Below, piece after piece: positions 7,058 through 8,495 of a stretch of 8,495 nucleotides of DNA. Within the stretch, counting starts at the first letter, position 1; each line of letters starts with the position of its first letter. The position numbers and the translations under genes are program-made. This DNA comes from Gammaproteobacteria bacterium (lineage in GTDB: Bacteria > Pseudomonadota > Gammaproteobacteria > UWMA-0217), in NCBI GenBank assembly GCA_027031685.1, contig JALVPS010000480.1, positions 1-8,495 of the forward strand. Reading direction: 5' to 3'. Below the pieces are notes generated by a model. That model did not search any database. It worked only from the letters and a program-made list of their open reading frames with translations, and had not been told where the DNA came from.

Positions 7058-8131
7058 TTACAGGGCCGCGACCACCGCATCGCCCATTTCCGCCGTGCCC
7101 ACCACCTGCTTACCGGGCTGGGCGATGTCCGCCGTGCGCAGCCCCTGGTCGAGCACGTGGCCCACGGCCTGCTCCACCTGCCGGGCCAGATCGTCCCGGC
7201 CCAGGCTGTGGCGCAACAGCATGGCCACCGACAGCAGGGTGGCCAGGGGGTTGGCCTTGCCCTGGCCGGCGATGTCCGGCGCCGAGCCGTGGATGGGCTC
7301 GTACATGCCCTGCCCGCGCTCGTTGAGGGAGGCCGACGGCAGCATGCCGATGGAGCCGGTGAGCATGGCGGCCGCGTCGGACAGGATATCGCCGAACATG
7401 TTCTTGGTGACGATCACGTCGAACTGCTTGGGCGCGCGCACCAGCTGCATGGCGGCGTTGTCCACATACATATGAGACAACGCCACCTCCGAATAGTCCT
7501 GGCCCACGCGCGTGACCACCTCGCGCCACAGCTCGGACACCTCCAGCACGTTGGCCTTGTCCACCGAGCACAGGCGGCCGTTGCGGCGGCGCGCCGTATC
7601 GAAGGCGACGCGGGCGATGCGCTCGATCTCGTCCTCGCCGTACACCAGGGTGTTGAAGCCCTCGCGCAGCCCGTCCTCGCGGGTGCGGATGCCGCGCGGC
7701 TGGCCGAAGTAGATGCCGCCGGTCAGCTCGCGCACGATCATGATGTCCAGCCCGGCCACCACCTCCGGCCTGAGGGTGGAGGCCTCGGCCAGCTGCGGGT
7801 AGAGGATGGCCGGGCGCAGGTTGGCGAACAGGCCCAGCCCGGCGCGCAGGCCCAGCAGGCCCCGTTCCGGGCGCAGCTCGCGCGGCAGGCCATCGTACTG
7901 CGGGCCGCCCACGGCGCCCAGCAGCACGGCGTCCGAATCGCGCGCCAGGGCCAGGGTCTCGTCCGGCAGCGGCTGGCCGGCGGCGTCGTAGCCGGCGCCG
8001 CCCACCGGCGCCTCGCGCAGCTCGACGTCCAGGCCGAAATCGCGCTGCAACACATCCAGCAGCTTGCGCGCCTCGGCGATGATCTCGGGGCCGATGCCAT
8101 CGCCCGGCAGGATGAGGATCTTGTGGGTCAT
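7058..8131 (-). CDS. leuB: 3-isopropylmalate dehydrogenase
   Basis: NAD-dependent oxidative decarboxylation of 3-isopropylmalate to 2-ketoisocaproate precursor, the third committed step of leucine synthesis; cytosolic homodimer. The 357 residues are normal. Visible motifs: the N-terminal ILPGDGIGPEI; RELTGGIYFG at 134-143 with Y141; SVDKANVLE at 189-197 with K192; MYVDN at 221-225 with D224; MFGDILSDAAAML with the metal-binding D248 and D252; and the NAD-binding HGSAPDIAG-x-GKANP from 281. The RELTGG loop and the NAD-type nucleotide motif distinguish it from isocitrate dehydrogenase. The start ATG at 8131 has a good AAGGAA site (plus-strand 8137-8142) 5 nt upstream. It follows leuD after 13 bp, so the two are surely cotranscribed. 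Confidence 0.98.
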   Translation of the reverse strand: MTHKILILPGDGIGPEIIAEARKLLDVLQRDFGLDVELREAPVGGAGYDAAGQPLPDETLALARDSDAVLLGAVGGPQYDGLPRELRPERGLLGLRAGLGLFANLRPAILYPQLAEASTLRPEVVAGLDIMIVRELTGGIYFGQPRGIRTREDGLREGFNTLVYGEDEIERIARVAFDTARRRNGRLCSVDKANVLEVSELWREVVTRVGQDYSEVALSHMYVDNAAMQLVRAPKQFDVIVTKNMFGDILSDAAAMLTGSIGMLPSASLNERGQGMYEPIHGSAPDIAGQGKANPLATLLSVAMLLRHSLGRDDLARQVEQAVGHVLDQGLRTADIAQPGKQVVGTAEMGDAVVAAL

Positions 8132-8144
8132 GCGGGTTCCTTGG

Positions 8145-8495
8145 TCACATGGGGCTGGTGCGCGGGAACAGCCAGGGGGCCTCCCGCTGCCGGCGCAGCT
8201 CGTAGGCGCGGATCTCGTCGGCGTGCTGCAGGGTCAGGTCGATGTCGTCCAGCCCCTCCAGCAGGCAGTGCTTGCGGAACGGATCCACATCGAAGGGGAA
8301 CACCTCGCCATCCGGCGTGGTCACGGTCTGCGCCGCCAGGTCCACGGTCAGCCGGTAGCCCTCCTGCGCCGCCACAGCCCGGAACAGGCGGTCCACCACC
8401 TCGGCCGGCAGCACGATGGGCAACAGGCCGTTCTTGAAGGCATTGTTGTAGAAGATGTCGGCGAAGCTGGGCGCGATGACGGCGCGGATGCCGTA
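8145..8495 (-). CDS. leuD: 3-isopropylmalate dehydratase small subunit, C-terminal part (runs off the window)
   Basis: The small subunit pairs with the iron-sulfur LeuC subunit to isomerise 2-isopropylmalate to 3-isopropylmalate. The frame is open to the window edge and yields 116 C-terminal residues beginning YGIRAVIAPSFADIFYNNAF, which closely matches the conserved LeuD segment AP-SF-ADIFY-N. The downstream FPFDVDPFRKHCLLEGLDDI and LTLQHADEIRAYE are also typical LeuD C-terminal signatures. The apparent TTG start at 8423 is internal and not real, since conserved LeuD sequence continues upstream of it. The full protein would be a little over 200 residues, so about half is missing, presumably with leuC beyond it. 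Confidence 0.97.
   Translation of the reverse strand, partial: YGIRAVIAPSFADIFYNNAFKNGLLPIVLPAEVVDRLFRAVAAQEGYRLTVDLAAQTVTTPDGEVFPFDVDPFRKHCLLEGLDDIDLTLQHADEIRAYELRRQREAPWLFPRTSPM

Noticed and set aside
8145..8423. leuD as a complete 92-residue protein starting at TTG 8423
   Set aside because: Conserved LeuD sequence (APSFADIFYNNAF) continues in frame upstream to the window edge, so the gene is simply truncated by the window.
5990..8437. 815-codon open frame on the plus strand opposite asd, leuB and leuD
   Set aside because: It lies wholly antisense to three genes with intact catalytic motifs. Its translation is rich in His, Gly, Val and Ala in the way antisense frames of GC-rich genes are, and it matches no family I recognise.

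Overview
The window looks like chromosomal DNA from a high-GC gammaproteobacterium. All seven complete or partial genes lie on the minus strand, so transcription runs from high to low coordinates: leuD (3' part) - leuB - asd - fimV - truA - trpF - trpB - trpA (first 17 codons). The leu-asd-fimV-truA-trpF order is familiar from Pseudomonas-like gammaproteobacteria. Having trpB and trpA directly after trpF, instead of at a separate trpBA locus, recalls Chromatiales/Ectothiorhodospiraceae-type genomes. This placement comes from remembered synteny and composition, and no search was run.

Region by region. 7058-8495 holds the last leucine-pathway genes (small subunit of isopropylmalate isomerase, then isopropylmalate dehydrogenase), 13 bp apart. 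5975-6997 is aspartate-semialdehyde dehydrogenase, the branch point to lysine/diaminopimelate, threonine and methionine. A 133-bp AT-rich gap (5842-5974) follows, with a plausible sigma70-type promoter and a long leader. 2794-5841 is a large, acidic, single-pass inner-membrane FimV/HubP-type protein with a signal peptide, FimV N-terminal domain, LysM domain, coiled coil, transmembrane helix and TPR-containing cytoplasmic tail. A 76-bp gap with two hairpins (one a perfect 12-bp stem) separates it from truA (tRNA pseudouridine synthase). After a 46-bp gap comes a tightly coupled tryptophan block: trpF overlaps trpB by 20 bp, and trpB overlaps trpA by 4 bp.

Functionally this is mostly amino-acid biosynthesis (Leu, Asp family, Trp) with a tRNA modification enzyme and a cell-pole / type IV pilus assembly factor embedded in it. 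The key catalytic residues are visible in every enzyme, and nothing looks broken or recently transferred. No RNA gene, mobile element, CRISPR array or evident new system was found. The points most worth a second look are regulatory and structural: the fimV start codon and promoter, the fimV-truA hairpin pair, the degenerate repeats in the FimV periplasmic linker, the overlapping trp junctions, and the apparent lack of a second asd-like (usg) gene before fimV.
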